Shown here piece by piece: positions 28,005-37,297 of a stretch of DNA of 64,000 nt. The DNA is from Salegentibacter sp. Hel_I_6 (GTDB lineage Bacteria > Bacteroidota > Bacteroidia > Flavobacteriales > Flavobacteriaceae), in contig NZ_JQNQ01000001.1 of NCBI RefSeq assembly GCF_000745315.1, positions 930,001 to 994,000 on the forward strand. Reading direction: 5' to 3'. The notes under the pieces were generated by a model. That model was not told the origin of the DNA. It saw only the letters and a program-made list of their open reading frames with translations, and searched no databases. Numbering within the stretch: the stretch's first letter is position 1; each line of letters begins with the position of its first letter. Position numbers and translations under genes: made by a program.

Positions 28005-29312
28005 CTAATAAAAAGCACATATTCCAATACTTAAAAAATAAGAAATTTTCATTTTTAAAATTTTCAATAATTCACTCCGCAAGGAGCTTCTAGTTAATTT
28101 TAAAATTTCATTTACTAGTTCTTCGTAATGAATTTCAAATTTCAAAAAATCCAGAATGATCGAATCAATTTCATCAATGCGAAAATTATAATATTTACCA
28201 TCTAAATACTGATATTCTAAAAATGTGGAATTGCCCTGATTTTTAAAACGATAATTACAGATTGTTTTCAAACAGTTATTATTTTTAACTTTTGAATTGA
28301 ATGATTTTAAAGAATTTGCCATTATCAATTTCCGCTCTAGTAAATTAAAATTGAGTTTACCTCCAGAAATATTTTTTTTCTTTGTCCGAAAATAAATTTC
28401 TTCATTATCCGCTATGGTGAAATTATATGACTCTGGGAAAACTCTGTCATAATTCAAAAAATTCTTGTCTATCGTCTTAATTAATCTTTCCAGATACATA
28501 GGATACTCCAGTAATACATAATTTTCCATCATTTCACAGGTACGTAAATCTCTTTTATAATCTCCTAATAAATGTAAATATGTTAATTCATCGGGAATTT
28601 TTTCAAAGTCTCCGAATCCGGTATATTCATTATCATTTATTACATTTGGAAAGAATGTGGAAATTTTTTTTTCTTTCCTATGACAATATTGATAAAACAA
28701 GACCTGTTCAAAATATAGACAGAAAGAGGTATATTCCAAATCACTCCACACTTTCCTATTTTTAGTAATAAAATCAAAAGATCTGGCAGAGAAAGAATTG
28801 ATAAATTTATAATCCATTCCTCCTACTATTCCCATATTACATGATAATTGCAAATCAGTATTTAAGTCGGGAGGTATGAATAATAATTTTTTTTCCAAAT
28901 TATGCCAAATACTGTGAGAATATTCTGTAAGACGTTCAATATTCTGTACTATCAGGTTTTGTACAAGTAATTTTTCTGAAAACTTTTCCCAAATGAAGAC
29001 ATCAGAATCAACATGTAAAAAGGGAGAATCCTGGAGAGCATATACCTTTATTTTCGAGAGCACCCATAAGTGATGAGGGTATTTATCCAGTTCATTTAAA
29101 TTATTAGTTACCGAATTGTAAGGAAGACCCAGTTTATGAATTAGAACTTCATAACCATTCTTATCGGTATAAAGTTTTAAATTTTCATGATGCTTATGAA
29201 GTTGGTTTGAACTTAATATCCAACCAAGCATATGATAATATGAATTATACCATCCATAGCCATATTCCAAAACTTCCTTTCGTCCACTCCAAAAGGATTG
29301 AATCAAATCCAT
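28005..29312 (-). CDS. Glycosyltransferase-like protein (DUF6734-type)
   Basis: 435 residues, no signal peptide. SPFLHVDSDVFIWEKF contains a DxD motif in the position used for metal and nucleotide-sugar binding in GT-A folds, and CNMGIVGGMDYKFI resembles the acceptor-side loop of such enzymes. I believe it belongs to the DUF6734 family, seen near small precursor peptides in Bacteroidetes, but I could not check. The C-terminal about 130 residues seem to be a separate helical domain. It lies 14 bp after the next glycosyltransferase-like gene in the same operon. Confidence 0.6.
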   Translation of the reverse strand: MDLIQSFWSGRKEVLEYGYGWYNSYYHMLGWILSSNQLHKHHENLKLYTDKNGYEVLIHKLGLPYNSVTNNLNELDKYPHHLWVLSKIKVYALQDSPFLHVDSDVFIWEKFSEKLLVQNLIVQNIERLTEYSHSIWHNLEKKLLFIPPDLNTDLQLSCNMGIVGGMDYKFINSFSARSFDFITKNRKVWSDLEYTSFCLYFEQVLFYQYCHRKEKKISTFFPNVINDNEYTGFGDFEKIPDELTYLHLLGDYKRDLRTCEMMENYVLLEYPMYLERLIKTIDKNFLNYDRVFPESYNFTIADNEEIYFRTKKKNISGGKLNFNLLERKLIMANSLKSFNSKVKNNNCLKTICNYRFKNQGNSTFLEYQYLDGKYYNFRIDEIDSIILDFLKFEIHYEELVNEILKLTRSSLRSELLKILKMKISYFLSIGICAFY

Positions 29313-29326
29313 ATATACGTCTTGAT

Positions 29327-30523
29327 TTATTTTCTTAAATCAAATTTACTGGTATTTCCATCCCTCCTAATTTCAATAAAATTTTCAGCCGATTCTTTGG
29401 TATAATCAGGAATCTTATAACAGTAGGGAGTATTTTCAATAAAAAAGTAAGAGGGCATTAGAAGAAGTCCAAATACAGAGTACTCCTCTCTTTCTCTAAT
29501 TATGGTGTTTGTTTTAATATTTTTTTTAACCTCCAAAATGGTCTCTCCTAAAAAAAAAAGACCAGGTTTTAATCTATTAAACGGTTTTTTATAAATCGCA
29601 ACTGAAACAGCCCTATTTAACTTTAAAAAGTTGATAAATACACTTGGCCAAATAACATTATTCCATTTACTTTTCATTACGCTCCAAAGATTTCTTTTTT
29701 TACAAAATGTATAGGAGTCAATAAAGTAACTATTAGGAATTTCTTTCCAGTTTGGAACTTTTGTGAAAATGTTATATTTCAAACTAACGAAATGGTATAG
29801 CAATACTTCATATGAATTATTATAAACCAACTTTCCGTTATCATAAAAAAGTTTGCCTGGTGTACCTTCAATAACTAAAAAATCAAAAAATGCCCGGATA
29901 TTCCCCTTTATATGCTGCTTTATAATTACTTCCAGCATACTTTCAATTTCACAATCAATATGGATTATATCTTCGGGACTTTGGATGTATTCATACTTGT
30001 AATTGCACTCATCAAAGCAGAAGTTATCATTTGAAAGAAAAATTTTTTCATAATCTTTACTTTCCCGAAAAAGGTTATTGACTTTAGGAATATTTCTAAA
30101 AAGCATGAAAAACCCTGATGTATAGTCATGTCGTACCGATATCACGTCATTATTATCAAGTATTTCTTTGGTTATAAAATTAGTAACCTTACCTAAAACG
30201 AGATCAATATCACAAAAGCCCCAAAACGTATATCCTTCCAGGTAGTCTTCAAAGATAACCCCAAACGATGGTTTAAAATCACAAAACTTATAAGGGCGTA
30301 CTACGTTGATTTTTAAATTAATTTTTTTTTCTGCTAAATCATTGAAATCCTTTAAAGAGGTTGGAATTAATTTCACATTTTCAGGTAGGTCAAACGTATT
30401 TTTATTATCCGAAAACAAAAGGAAATCAATATCCGGATTATGCGTACAACTCTTTAAAAAAAAATTAAAATACCAGGGGAATTCACCGAAGAAAAAATTT
30501 ACTAAAGCAATTTTTTGTTGCAT
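29327..30523 (-). CDS. Glycosyltransferase-like protein (DUF6625-type)
   Basis: 398 residues, no signal peptide. KIALVNFFFGEFPWYFNFFL at the N-terminus and TFWGFCDIDLVLGKV with a DxD motif are typical of the DUF6625 glycosyltransferase-like family; the family assignment is from memory. The first half is a GT-A-like fold; the rest is unassigned. It follows the precursor peptide gene by 66 bp. Together with the 28005-29312 protein it is the best candidate to modify the GG-type peptide or to build a glycan attached to it. Confidence 0.6.
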   Translation of the reverse strand: MQQKIALVNFFFGEFPWYFNFFLKSCTHNPDIDFLLFSDNKNTFDLPENVKLIPTSLKDFNDLAEKKINLKINVVRPYKFCDFKPSFGVIFEDYLEGYTFWGFCDIDLVLGKVTNFITKEILDNNDVISVRHDYTSGFFMLFRNIPKVNNLFRESKDYEKIFLSNDNFCFDECNYKYEYIQSPEDIIHIDCEIESMLEVIIKQHIKGNIRAFFDFLVIEGTPGKLFYDNGKLVYNNSYEVLLYHFVSLKYNIFTKVPNWKEIPNSYFIDSYTFCKKRNLWSVMKSKWNNVIWPSVFINFLKLNRAVSVAIYKKPFNRLKPGLFFLGETILEVKKNIKTNTIIREREEYSVFGLLLMPSYFFIENTPYCYKIPDYTKESAENFIEIRRDGNTSKFDLRK

Positions 30524-30589
30524 ATATTAAAAATAAAAACCAAGAACCATATTGATAGGCTCTTGATTTTATCTGAAAATATTATTCAT

Positions 30590-30727
30590 TTAAGCTCTCT
30601 TTTCCTCAGTACTATTCAAATTAAAGGAGTTTCTAGTATTCCACCATCCTCCACATTTTCCCATAATACTTTTACGTTCTTGTAACTTAAGGCTTTCCTC
30701 AATGGTTTTTAAACTGATTCTTTCCAT
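30590..30727 (-). CDS. GG-type natural-product precursor peptide (45 aa)
   Basis: ATG at 30727, TAA at 30590-30592, 45 codons. The peptide begins MERISLKTIEESLKLQERKS and continues IMGKCGGWWNTRNSF to a charged end EEKRA. The leader helix with LKLQERKSIMG matches the pattern of Bacteroidetes GG-type precursors (TIGR04149-like), in which a short Lys/Glu/Leu-rich leader precedes a Gly-Gly core. The core would be Cys-, Trp- and Ser/Thr/Asn-containing. The gene heads an operon with two glycosyltransferase-like genes and an MG2/plug gene. It was missed by a simple length cut-off. A palindromic operator candidate lies 230 bp upstream. Confidence 0.65.
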   Translation of the reverse strand: MERISLKTIEESLKLQERKSIMGKCGGWWNTRNSFNLNSTEEKRA

Positions 30728-30734
30728 AATTCAA

Positions 30735-30881
30735 TTAATTAGAGTTAAAAAATTTATTATACAATATCTGCAAAAGTTTTTTTAGAGCACCACCTTTGCC
30801 AAATGCCTTGTCATCATATCCTGGATATATAACAATTCCTTTCCGTTGAACTATTTGTCTTTCATAAAATTTAATTTTTAG
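30735..30881 (-). other. Possible short gene or gene remnant before the precursor
   Basis: An open frame bounded by stops, without an ATG, ends only 7 bp before the precursor ATG. Its translation contains a coherent stretch, GIVIYPGYDDKAFGKGG, then ALKKLLQILYNKF. The composition looks protein-like. The only ATG near its start is in another frame and stops after four codons. It could start at a rare codon (ATT), be the end of a truncated gene, or carry a frameshift. I do not recognise it. Confidence 0.3.
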
Positions 30882-30957
30882 TTAAACACTCCATTAAAAT
30901 TCAGTAAAAATTCGTTTGTAAAGTGTTGTATAACTATTAGATATATTAAAACTACAA

Positions 30958-30981
30958 AATTTTCCCACAAAAGGGAAAATT
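30958..30981. promoter_or_regulatory. Palindromic operator candidate (AATTTTCCC-N6-GGGAAAATT)
   Basis: Nine-base arms pair perfectly around ACAAAA. It lies upstream of the precursor-peptide operon on the minus strand, and 77 bp before the start of the possible ORF at 30735-30881. The rest of the 30882-31219 gap is AT-rich with no other gene or clear signal. Confidence 0.6.
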
Positions 30982-31219
30982 AATTGAAGGTTTTTATGTT
31001 AAAATAATATTACGGTATATCTATAATTTTTTCTATTCGATTTACCATATACTTTTCCAGGCGGATTAAGCTCTGTGAAGGTATTTTAAACTAATTTTAC
31101 ATTTAAATAGGAATTATGGAGTAATAAGACATTTTCGGATATTGTGATTGGACACTTCCTGCTTAGGTGGGCAAATCCTAATTCACGGTTTAAATCATTT
31201 ATCCCCCGATCTTAATATT

Positions 31220-33136
31220 TTATAGAATACTTTTCATTTCTTCTTTCATTTCCTTAATGGCCGGGGATGGCACTTTCACCGGTTTGTTTAAAATCTCTCT
31301 GGCTTTTGCTTTAGCTTTTTCAGGTTCGTTTGATACTTGATACAACTTGGCAAGAAGATAATGGGGGTAAAAGCGGTTTGGGGCCATAAAGGCGGCTTTT
31401 ATATAGGCTTCTTCGGCTTTTCGAAATTCTTTTAATTCTTTATAAGCATTACCGATCGAAGTTTGTATGACGGTATTATTAAGATGTATTTGTGCCTCCG
31501 TTAAGATCTTGATGCCTTCCCGGTTCTTCCCTTCCATAATGAGACTTTTCCCATATTGCATTAAAAATTCCCCATTTGCATAAAGAACTGGCATGGCTTT
31601 TTTAAATTCGGCAGAACTTTCATCATATGATCCGTAATTATAAATAACCAAAGCCCGCTGCCAGTGCTGATATGACTTTTTAGTGGATGAAATTTGGTAA
31701 AAGATAATCCCTGAAAAAATTAGAATAAGAATTACGGAGAATACTTTAAACATCAGGTTTTTACCCTTCCATGTGGTCTTAGGTAAAGTGAATACAAAGT
31801 TTTTACTGGTAATACGTGCTAATAAGGCGACAGCGGTGACCATAACAATTTTTATAGGTAAAATCTGGGAAGGATAAGAGAACAGACTAAAAATAAAACC
31901 GGATATCAGAATGGAGATAGCGAGTATTTTTAGCCAATTGTCCTTCTGGGGGACCTTTACGCTCAGGAGAGTTGTTACTAAAACCAATAACAAAATAAAT
32001 CCTATTAACCCGTTTTCTACCAGAAACTGTAAAGGCTCGTTAAAAGCATACATCGTATTATCGGCTAAATTTGCTTCACTTGTATTTATATTACCTTTAA
32101 AATACTGTGCCTGTGCTTCCATATAATGTGATTGAAACCGATCATAGCCTGTACCGGTAAATGGGTTTTCTTTTATAATATTTGCGCTGGTCTTCCAAAC
32201 AAGTAGCCTGCCGCTAGCAGAAGCTGTTTTTAGATGGATCAACCCGTACAAACCCAAACTGAAAATGACTGAAACTGAAAATATCAATATTAGCCTGGTA
32301 AATCGGCTCAAAGAAAAAAGCCTCTCTTTTAAGTGAAAAACTACCTGACTGTATTTGTATACTATTAAATAAATTAATCCTGAAAGAAAGGCTAACCAGG
32401 ATGCCCGTGACTGGGTGGCAGGAACGACAATAAGGATGATCCCCACCCCCATGAGCGGGAGATAGGAGAAAAATTGTTCTTTCACCTTATTAATAATGGA
32501 AATCTGACCATTTTCTTTGGATTTCATTACCAAACTGGTCATCTCTTCTTTAAACAAGTACAACCCAAGACCGCAAATACCGGTTACTGCCAAAAACCCA
32601 CCGTAAGGACCGGGATTTATAAAGTTACCTGTCATTTTAAACGCAGAGTTCATGGAAGAATGGTAACCAAATAATTGGAGCATCCCATATAAAGCTTGAA
32701 AACACCCAATTAGTGTAATCCCCAACAGTAGATAACCGAAATAGCTTGTAGGTATCCCCCGCAGCACGAAGTAAAATACATTTAAAGAGAGGAATTCAAT
32801 AAAACGTACAGAAAATCCATAATCAGGAGCAATGGCATAACGGTTTATTATTATAAAGAATACCAAGAGAATAATTGCCAAATCTAACTGAGTTAAAGCA
32901 ATTTCTATTCTATCCTTTCTGAAAATCAAAAATATTAGTTGAAGGCATAAGGCTATTATAATTAGCCTTAAAAAGGGAATTGTTTTGGAAATGAATAGGG
33001 GTTGCGCCAGAGAAGCATCATATGCAATAGCGGGAAGTATTATGGATGCTAATAATGTACAGATTATCAGTAACCGGAAAAATCTGATTATTTTCATACT
33101 CGACCACCCCTTCCATTTTTTCAATTTTACCACCAT
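31220..33136 (-). CDS. O-antigen ligase/polymerase-like (Wzy_C) membrane protein with C-terminal TPRs
   Basis: 638 residues, about 11-12 predicted membrane helices in the first 450. GNFINPGPYGGFLAV and TQSRASWLAFLSGLIYL are typical of the Wzy_C/WaaL superfamily (the TQSR-like segment near the catalytic loop), and GTGYDRFQSHY sits in the large periplasmic loop. The C-terminal about 170 residues contain tetratricopeptide-like repeats (QTSIGNAYKELKEFRKAEEA). WaaL/Wzy/PglL members transfer lipid-linked glycans to lipid A, to a growing chain or to proteins; which applies cannot be read from sequence. It follows the MG2 gene at 33162-35765 by 25 bp, as one operon. Confidence 0.75.
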   Translation of the reverse strand: MVVKLKKWKGWSSMKIIRFFRLLIICTLLASIILPAIAYDASLAQPLFISKTIPFLRLIIIALCLQLIFLIFRKDRIEIALTQLDLAIILLVFFIIINRYAIAPDYGFSVRFIEFLSLNVFYFVLRGIPTSYFGYLLLGITLIGCFQALYGMLQLFGYHSSMNSAFKMTGNFINPGPYGGFLAVTGICGLGLYLFKEEMTSLVMKSKENGQISIINKVKEQFFSYLPLMGVGIILIVVPATQSRASWLAFLSGLIYLIVYKYSQVVFHLKERLFSLSRFTRLILIFSVSVIFSLGLYGLIHLKTASASGRLLVWKTSANIIKENPFTGTGYDRFQSHYMEAQAQYFKGNINTSEANLADNTMYAFNEPLQFLVENGLIGFILLLVLVTTLLSVKVPQKDNWLKILAISILISGFIFSLFSYPSQILPIKIVMVTAVALLARITSKNFVFTLPKTTWKGKNLMFKVFSVILILIFSGIIFYQISSTKKSYQHWQRALVIYNYGSYDESSAEFKKAMPVLYANGEFLMQYGKSLIMEGKNREGIKILTEAQIHLNNTVIQTSIGNAYKELKEFRKAEEAYIKAAFMAPNRFYPHYLLAKLYQVSNEPEKAKAKAREILNKPVKVPSPAIKEMKEEMKSIL

Positions 33137-33161
33137 CTTTGATTACTCTTTACAACCCTAT

Positions 33162-35765
33162 TCATCTTTTTACATTGAACTCTATATTTTTCACACCTAA
33201 CAAGCCGTTGCCATCAATACCTTCTATATCAACTATGAAAGTGCTATTAAGGTCGGAACAAAAAAATTCTAAAGTAGCCTCCCCTTTTTCGTCAGTTACT
33301 ATATGTGGTTTCCAAACTAGCGTATTTCGGTAGTCGGGCATTAAATCTTCATCCGATTTCCTGTCATAATTAGGTTCATAAAATTCTTTATCGGGGTAAT
33401 AGCCCTTTAGTCTCGATAAATTGTACTTCTCCAAAAGCTCTTCTTCGGTAAATTTTGGATATTCATAAACTATTTTTTTTACTTCGTGGGCACTAAAAGA
33501 AAAAGGATGTCCGGTAATTCTCCTATTGCCTATATATTTAGTATATGTTTCCCCCTCCACGGGTTTTTCACCAGAGCATACAGGACAGTTCAACCATCCA
33601 TGAGCTACATAATCATTATTCCCTTCAAATTTTGCGAGACTATCGAGTTTGCCCATATATTTATCCCGGAAGGTACTTCTCTTCTTCCCTTTTAGCAATA
33701 CTTCATCCAGGGCGATGGTACCTGGTGGGGAAGAAAAATTCTTCGAATTTTTTCCTTTGTTACTTTGCTTTGCGGGCAAAGAATAGGATATTTTTTTTGA
33801 CTTCATTGCCTGGTCAATTTCCTTAAAAGGTTTGTTCAGTGTAATTTTAGTTTCAGCTTTTGAACTTGATTCGGCTTGTCCAAAGGGCTTGAGGTAGAGG
33901 TAGCCCCCATCTGCCATCTTTAAGTCGTAAGGAAGAATTTTAAAAGTCTTGGATGCTTCTATGATCCTATTATAGCCATCTTCTTTATCACTGGTAAAGA
34001 GCATCACAATATTCTGTCCAGAAGTATCAGCCTTTCGTTTTTTACTGGAGCTTATGGTTCCCCTTATTTGATTGAAAACAACTTGATCGCCCTTCGCTGC
34101 TTCTTCCAGATTTTTTTTGTTCCATGTATACTTTCGCCATCCCTGGGTGAGCATTAACAAGTCGAGGGCCTCCTCCCGGTCGTCATTTCCTTCAATAAAA
34201 TAATAAGTGGGATCATAGAGCACCCCTTTTAACTGTGAAGACAAATGGGTGTAGGTAAGGATGTTTTTGGGATCTTCCCCGTTTTTATACACTTTATCAA
34301 ATATGCTAAGGCTAAGGTTTGCTGTTACCGGATTATGATTATGATCCGTTACTTTTATTTTTAGTTTCGCTTTCTCCCGTGTTGAATAAATATCTTTTGA
34401 CAGTTCGGCTTCAATATTGAGCTTTTTGTCCGGATTAATAAAAACCAAACGTTCTGCCACCGGCTCTAACACTTCATTGTAAAGGGTAACTTCGGCAATG
34501 CCCTGAGGAAATTCCTCTGTGGGGATATCCACAATTAGTTCACCTGTCTTTGCCTTCCCACTGAACATCGCGCACATAATCCCCCTGATTTGTAAACTAA
34601 GATGTACTTTTTCATCCCTGGTATTTTTGTTTTTGGCTATGGTAAAACTTAATTGCCTTCTTTCCCTTTTCGATAATTGGAGGGATAATCCTGTCTTCTG
34701 AATTTCGGGAAAGGAGTAAATAGAATCATTTTCCGCTAATTTTATTTGATATTGTTTGTCGGGTTTCGGGGTAAACCGGAAACTCCCCATTCCGGCATGA
34801 GCACTTTTAAATTCCTTCAAAGGTTCTTCGTTTTCATATAAGGTTCCCGAAACATCTGCGGGTTCCCCTCCTTCATTAACGGCTTTAAAAGCAAGATTGT
34901 TCTCTATTCCCACCACCAAATGCCCACCTTCGGGAAACATATTGAACTGTATTCCCCCCTCATTTTTATAAGGAACGGGTAGCATAAGATTTGTTTCTTT
35001 ATCCTTATGAACAATTCTAAGTTTTACCTGTAGATCGGACATGACTTCCCGTGAAGGAAAATGGATATCGGCTTTTCCATTCCTATCGGTTTGCGTATTT
35101 ACAGTTCCAAGGCTTTCACCCTGACGGAAAAGTTCGGCCTTTAAGTTTGCGCGGGAAATTCTTTCTTTATCTTTAGAACGGGCCATTATCTCTAAATTGA
35201 CTGATTCTCCATCGGTATAAAAAGATTGATCGAATTCTGATTCCAGTTCGAGTTCCGGCTCAATGCTTTTCCTTACCCTGATTTTTCTGATGGCTCGGAA
35301 CTCTCCCCTGCCCGTATAAAAGGAATGTGGCGAATAAGCTGCAAGGATGTACCCTCCCGAGGGAAGGGTGTCCTGGATATAGATATGCCCATCGGCAAAC
35401 CCATTTTGCACCTCGTATTTCTCCTGCCATACCACTTGATGACTACCTTCTTGAAAGAGCTGGACGTAAAGGGTAGTATCAACTACCGTAGGAACGAGGT
35501 ATTGGGCATCCATTAAATAAGTTTTGAACCACAGGTCCTCTCCTGTCTCATAAAAGCCTTTGCTAGTCTGTATATAGGTCAGTTGTGATGACCTCCCTTC
35601 TACCGAGGCATGTAATTCTCTGGTAAGCTGAGCCGGTCCCGGCTGAGGGATAACCGGAACAGAAAAAAACAAGAACAAGCCCCATACAACCCAATTATTA
35701 CCGGTAAAGTTTTTCCCCTGTATCATTTTTCGTTTTTCACCTTCAATCCAATCTCTTAACAACAT
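33162..35765 (-). CDS. MG2-domain protein with CPVC segment in place of the TonB plug
   Basis: 867 residues, secreted (leader segment NWVVWGLFLFFSVPVIPQPG). It shares the layout of the 25194-27926 protein: MG2-like start (QTSKGFYETGEDLWFKTYL), central beta-sandwich domains, the linker IALDEVLLKGKK, and a final domain beginning with YRNTLVWKPHIVTDE. Where the other protein has a plug, this one has a shorter segment containing HGWLNCPVCSGEKPV, with a CxxC pair. It is the first gene of a two-gene operon with the O-antigen-ligase-like gene. Function is unknown. Confidence 0.65.
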   Translation of the reverse strand: MLLRDWIEGEKRKMIQGKNFTGNNWVVWGLFLFFSVPVIPQPGPAQLTRELHASVEGRSSQLTYIQTSKGFYETGEDLWFKTYLMDAQYLVPTVVDTTLYVQLFQEGSHQVVWQEKYEVQNGFADGHIYIQDTLPSGGYILAAYSPHSFYTGRGEFRAIRKIRVRKSIEPELELESEFDQSFYTDGESVNLEIMARSKDKERISRANLKAELFRQGESLGTVNTQTDRNGKADIHFPSREVMSDLQVKLRIVHKDKETNLMLPVPYKNEGGIQFNMFPEGGHLVVGIENNLAFKAVNEGGEPADVSGTLYENEEPLKEFKSAHAGMGSFRFTPKPDKQYQIKLAENDSIYSFPEIQKTGLSLQLSKRERRQLSFTIAKNKNTRDEKVHLSLQIRGIMCAMFSGKAKTGELIVDIPTEEFPQGIAEVTLYNEVLEPVAERLVFINPDKKLNIEAELSKDIYSTREKAKLKIKVTDHNHNPVTANLSLSIFDKVYKNGEDPKNILTYTHLSSQLKGVLYDPTYYFIEGNDDREEALDLLMLTQGWRKYTWNKKNLEEAAKGDQVVFNQIRGTISSSKKRKADTSGQNIVMLFTSDKEDGYNRIIEASKTFKILPYDLKMADGGYLYLKPFGQAESSSKAETKITLNKPFKEIDQAMKSKKISYSLPAKQSNKGKNSKNFSSPPGTIALDEVLLKGKKRSTFRDKYMGKLDSLAKFEGNNDYVAHGWLNCPVCSGEKPVEGETYTKYIGNRRITGHPFSFSAHEVKKIVYEYPKFTEEELLEKYNLSRLKGYYPDKEFYEPNYDRKSDEDLMPDYRNTLVWKPHIVTDEKGEATLEFFCSDLNSTFIVDIEGIDGNGLLGVKNIEFNVKR

Positions 35766-36036
35766 TCTCTTCCATAAATAACAGGTTGAATTACATTACT
35801 ATACCTCCTTCTAATTTAAAAAAAGCCAAACAGTTCCCGGGAGATTAAAATTGAGGATTGTTGTATGTTGTACTTCTTTATACTAAGACTGATTTTTGTT
35901 TTCGGATCTAAATTGATAGAACTTCATATAAAAATTATTTTTTGCATAATTCACTTCAAAACAAAACCTAAACAAGGTGTATTACCTTCTAAAATATTTG
36001 AAATATTTATTATTTACATTTTAAAGTAGCAGTACT

Positions 36037-37233
36037 TTAAATTTCTTCCGGCACGAAAATATGTAAAGAAAGATACACTTCATTAATGTCGTTTTCATGT
36101 AAGTATTCAATATTTAGACCCTCCTTGGAAACAAAAGAATTTTCCCAATTGTAGTTTTTTAATGTTCCAATGTTAGTCTCCCCCAGATAATTAAAATCCT
36201 TATCCATTATGATCACCGACAAAGGTTTTTCTTTCCAATTACTGTCTTTTGATACATCACTCATTGCATTTCTTAGAAATCGATAATATACCTTACGGTA
36301 TTTGTCATATTTTATGCCTCCGTACAAGTCGGTTCCAGCTATATGAACTCCCATTTCTGCATGTGATGGGCTAGATTTTTTTTCTTCCAAGGAACTAATA
36401 GTTCCTGCAAAATTACTACCTCCATAAAAAGTTTTATATAAACTTGAATCCAAATTTGCGAGATACAAATCGTGTGATACAGGAAAACTATAAATTAACT
36501 TATTTCCATCTGGATGTAAATCAGAATAAACAGCAGTATAAATCGGATCGTCCCAATTAAACTCAGATCCATATAATGTTGCTGGATAACCGTGACCAAA
36601 TGAAACTTTACTACTACTCAAATCTATACGTGAGGTGAAATGAAATTTTTCTAATAATGAATCAGGGATAGCCCAAGCGTACATGCCAGTGAATAAAAGT
36701 TCTTGTGTGGTTTCAATGAGGGGGGCAACAGTAAGCGGATAATATTGCGGGTAAGAAAGAGACCATTCGGTATTTTTTGGATCTTTATCACCAATTAAGG
36801 AGATTTTATTTTTAACCTTTCCATCATCATTACTAAGTATTAAACTATTTGTAAGCTGGTCAAATATGTAAATGGAATCCAAATTTTTTATTAGATATCC
36901 CATTGGCCTTTGGATACCGTTAGGTCCTTCCTTATCATAGGAGATTTCTCTAATATATTCCGCGGTCTCATAATCGTAAATATAAATCGAATTGGTATAG
37001 GTATTTAAGAATGTAAATTTCCTTTTATAGCTACTGTCCTGGTATAATTGAGTGTACTGTGGTTGTGGGGCAGTATTGCTATCTAGAATAAATTTTTTTT
37101 CTTCTACTTTTATTAATTCTACTGTAGGATTTAACTCTCCTTTTCGAATGTTTTCAATTTTTCCATTTTTAAGATTACAGGAAATGAAACTTAAACCTAT
37201 CAGGCTCAGGATTATTAATTTATTTTTTATCAT
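36037..37233 (-). CDS. DUF4221-type beta-propeller lipoprotein 2
   Basis: 398 residues with leader IILSLIGLSFISC. It is a close paralogue of the 20547-21740 protein: matching blocks include RKGELNPT, YDKEGPNGIQRPMGY, LHPDGNKLIYSFPVSHDLY and YDKYRKVYYRFLRNA. It lies 64 bp after NVEALA peptide 3 on the minus strand. Unlike modules 1 and 2, no CxxC lipoprotein gene follows, so this module is shorter. Confidence 0.7.
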   Translation of the reverse strand: MIKNKLIILSLIGLSFISCNLKNGKIENIRKGELNPTVELIKVEEKKFILDSNTAPQPQYTQLYQDSSYKRKFTFLNTYTNSIYIYDYETAEYIREISYDKEGPNGIQRPMGYLIKNLDSIYIFDQLTNSLILSNDDGKVKNKISLIGDKDPKNTEWSLSYPQYYPLTVAPLIETTQELLFTGMYAWAIPDSLLEKFHFTSRIDLSSSKVSFGHGYPATLYGSEFNWDDPIYTAVYSDLHPDGNKLIYSFPVSHDLYLANLDSSLYKTFYGGSNFAGTISSLEEKKSSPSHAEMGVHIAGTDLYGGIKYDKYRKVYYRFLRNAMSDVSKDSNWKEKPLSVIIMDKDFNYLGETNIGTLKNYNWENSFVSKEGLNIEYLHENDINEVYLSLHIFVPEEI

Positions 37234-37256
37234 TACCTATTTGGGATTAATGACAA

Positions 37257-37276
37257 GCCCAAAAAATATTTCGGGC
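37257..37276 (-). terminator. Weak hairpin between NVEALA peptide 3 and its propeller gene
   Basis: On the minus strand GCCC pairs with GGGC around a 12-base AT loop, 22 bp after the peptide stop. The stem is short. It is listed because hairpins occupy the same position in the other two modules. Confidence 0.3.
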
Positions 37277-37297
37277 CTATCATGATTAAATTTACTT

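Noticed and set aside
35834..35846. TTCCCGGGA-type palindrome upstream of the MG2 gene at 35765
   Set aside because: Resembles the cargo palindromes but has no N6 spacer between CCC and GGG, so it does not fit the set.
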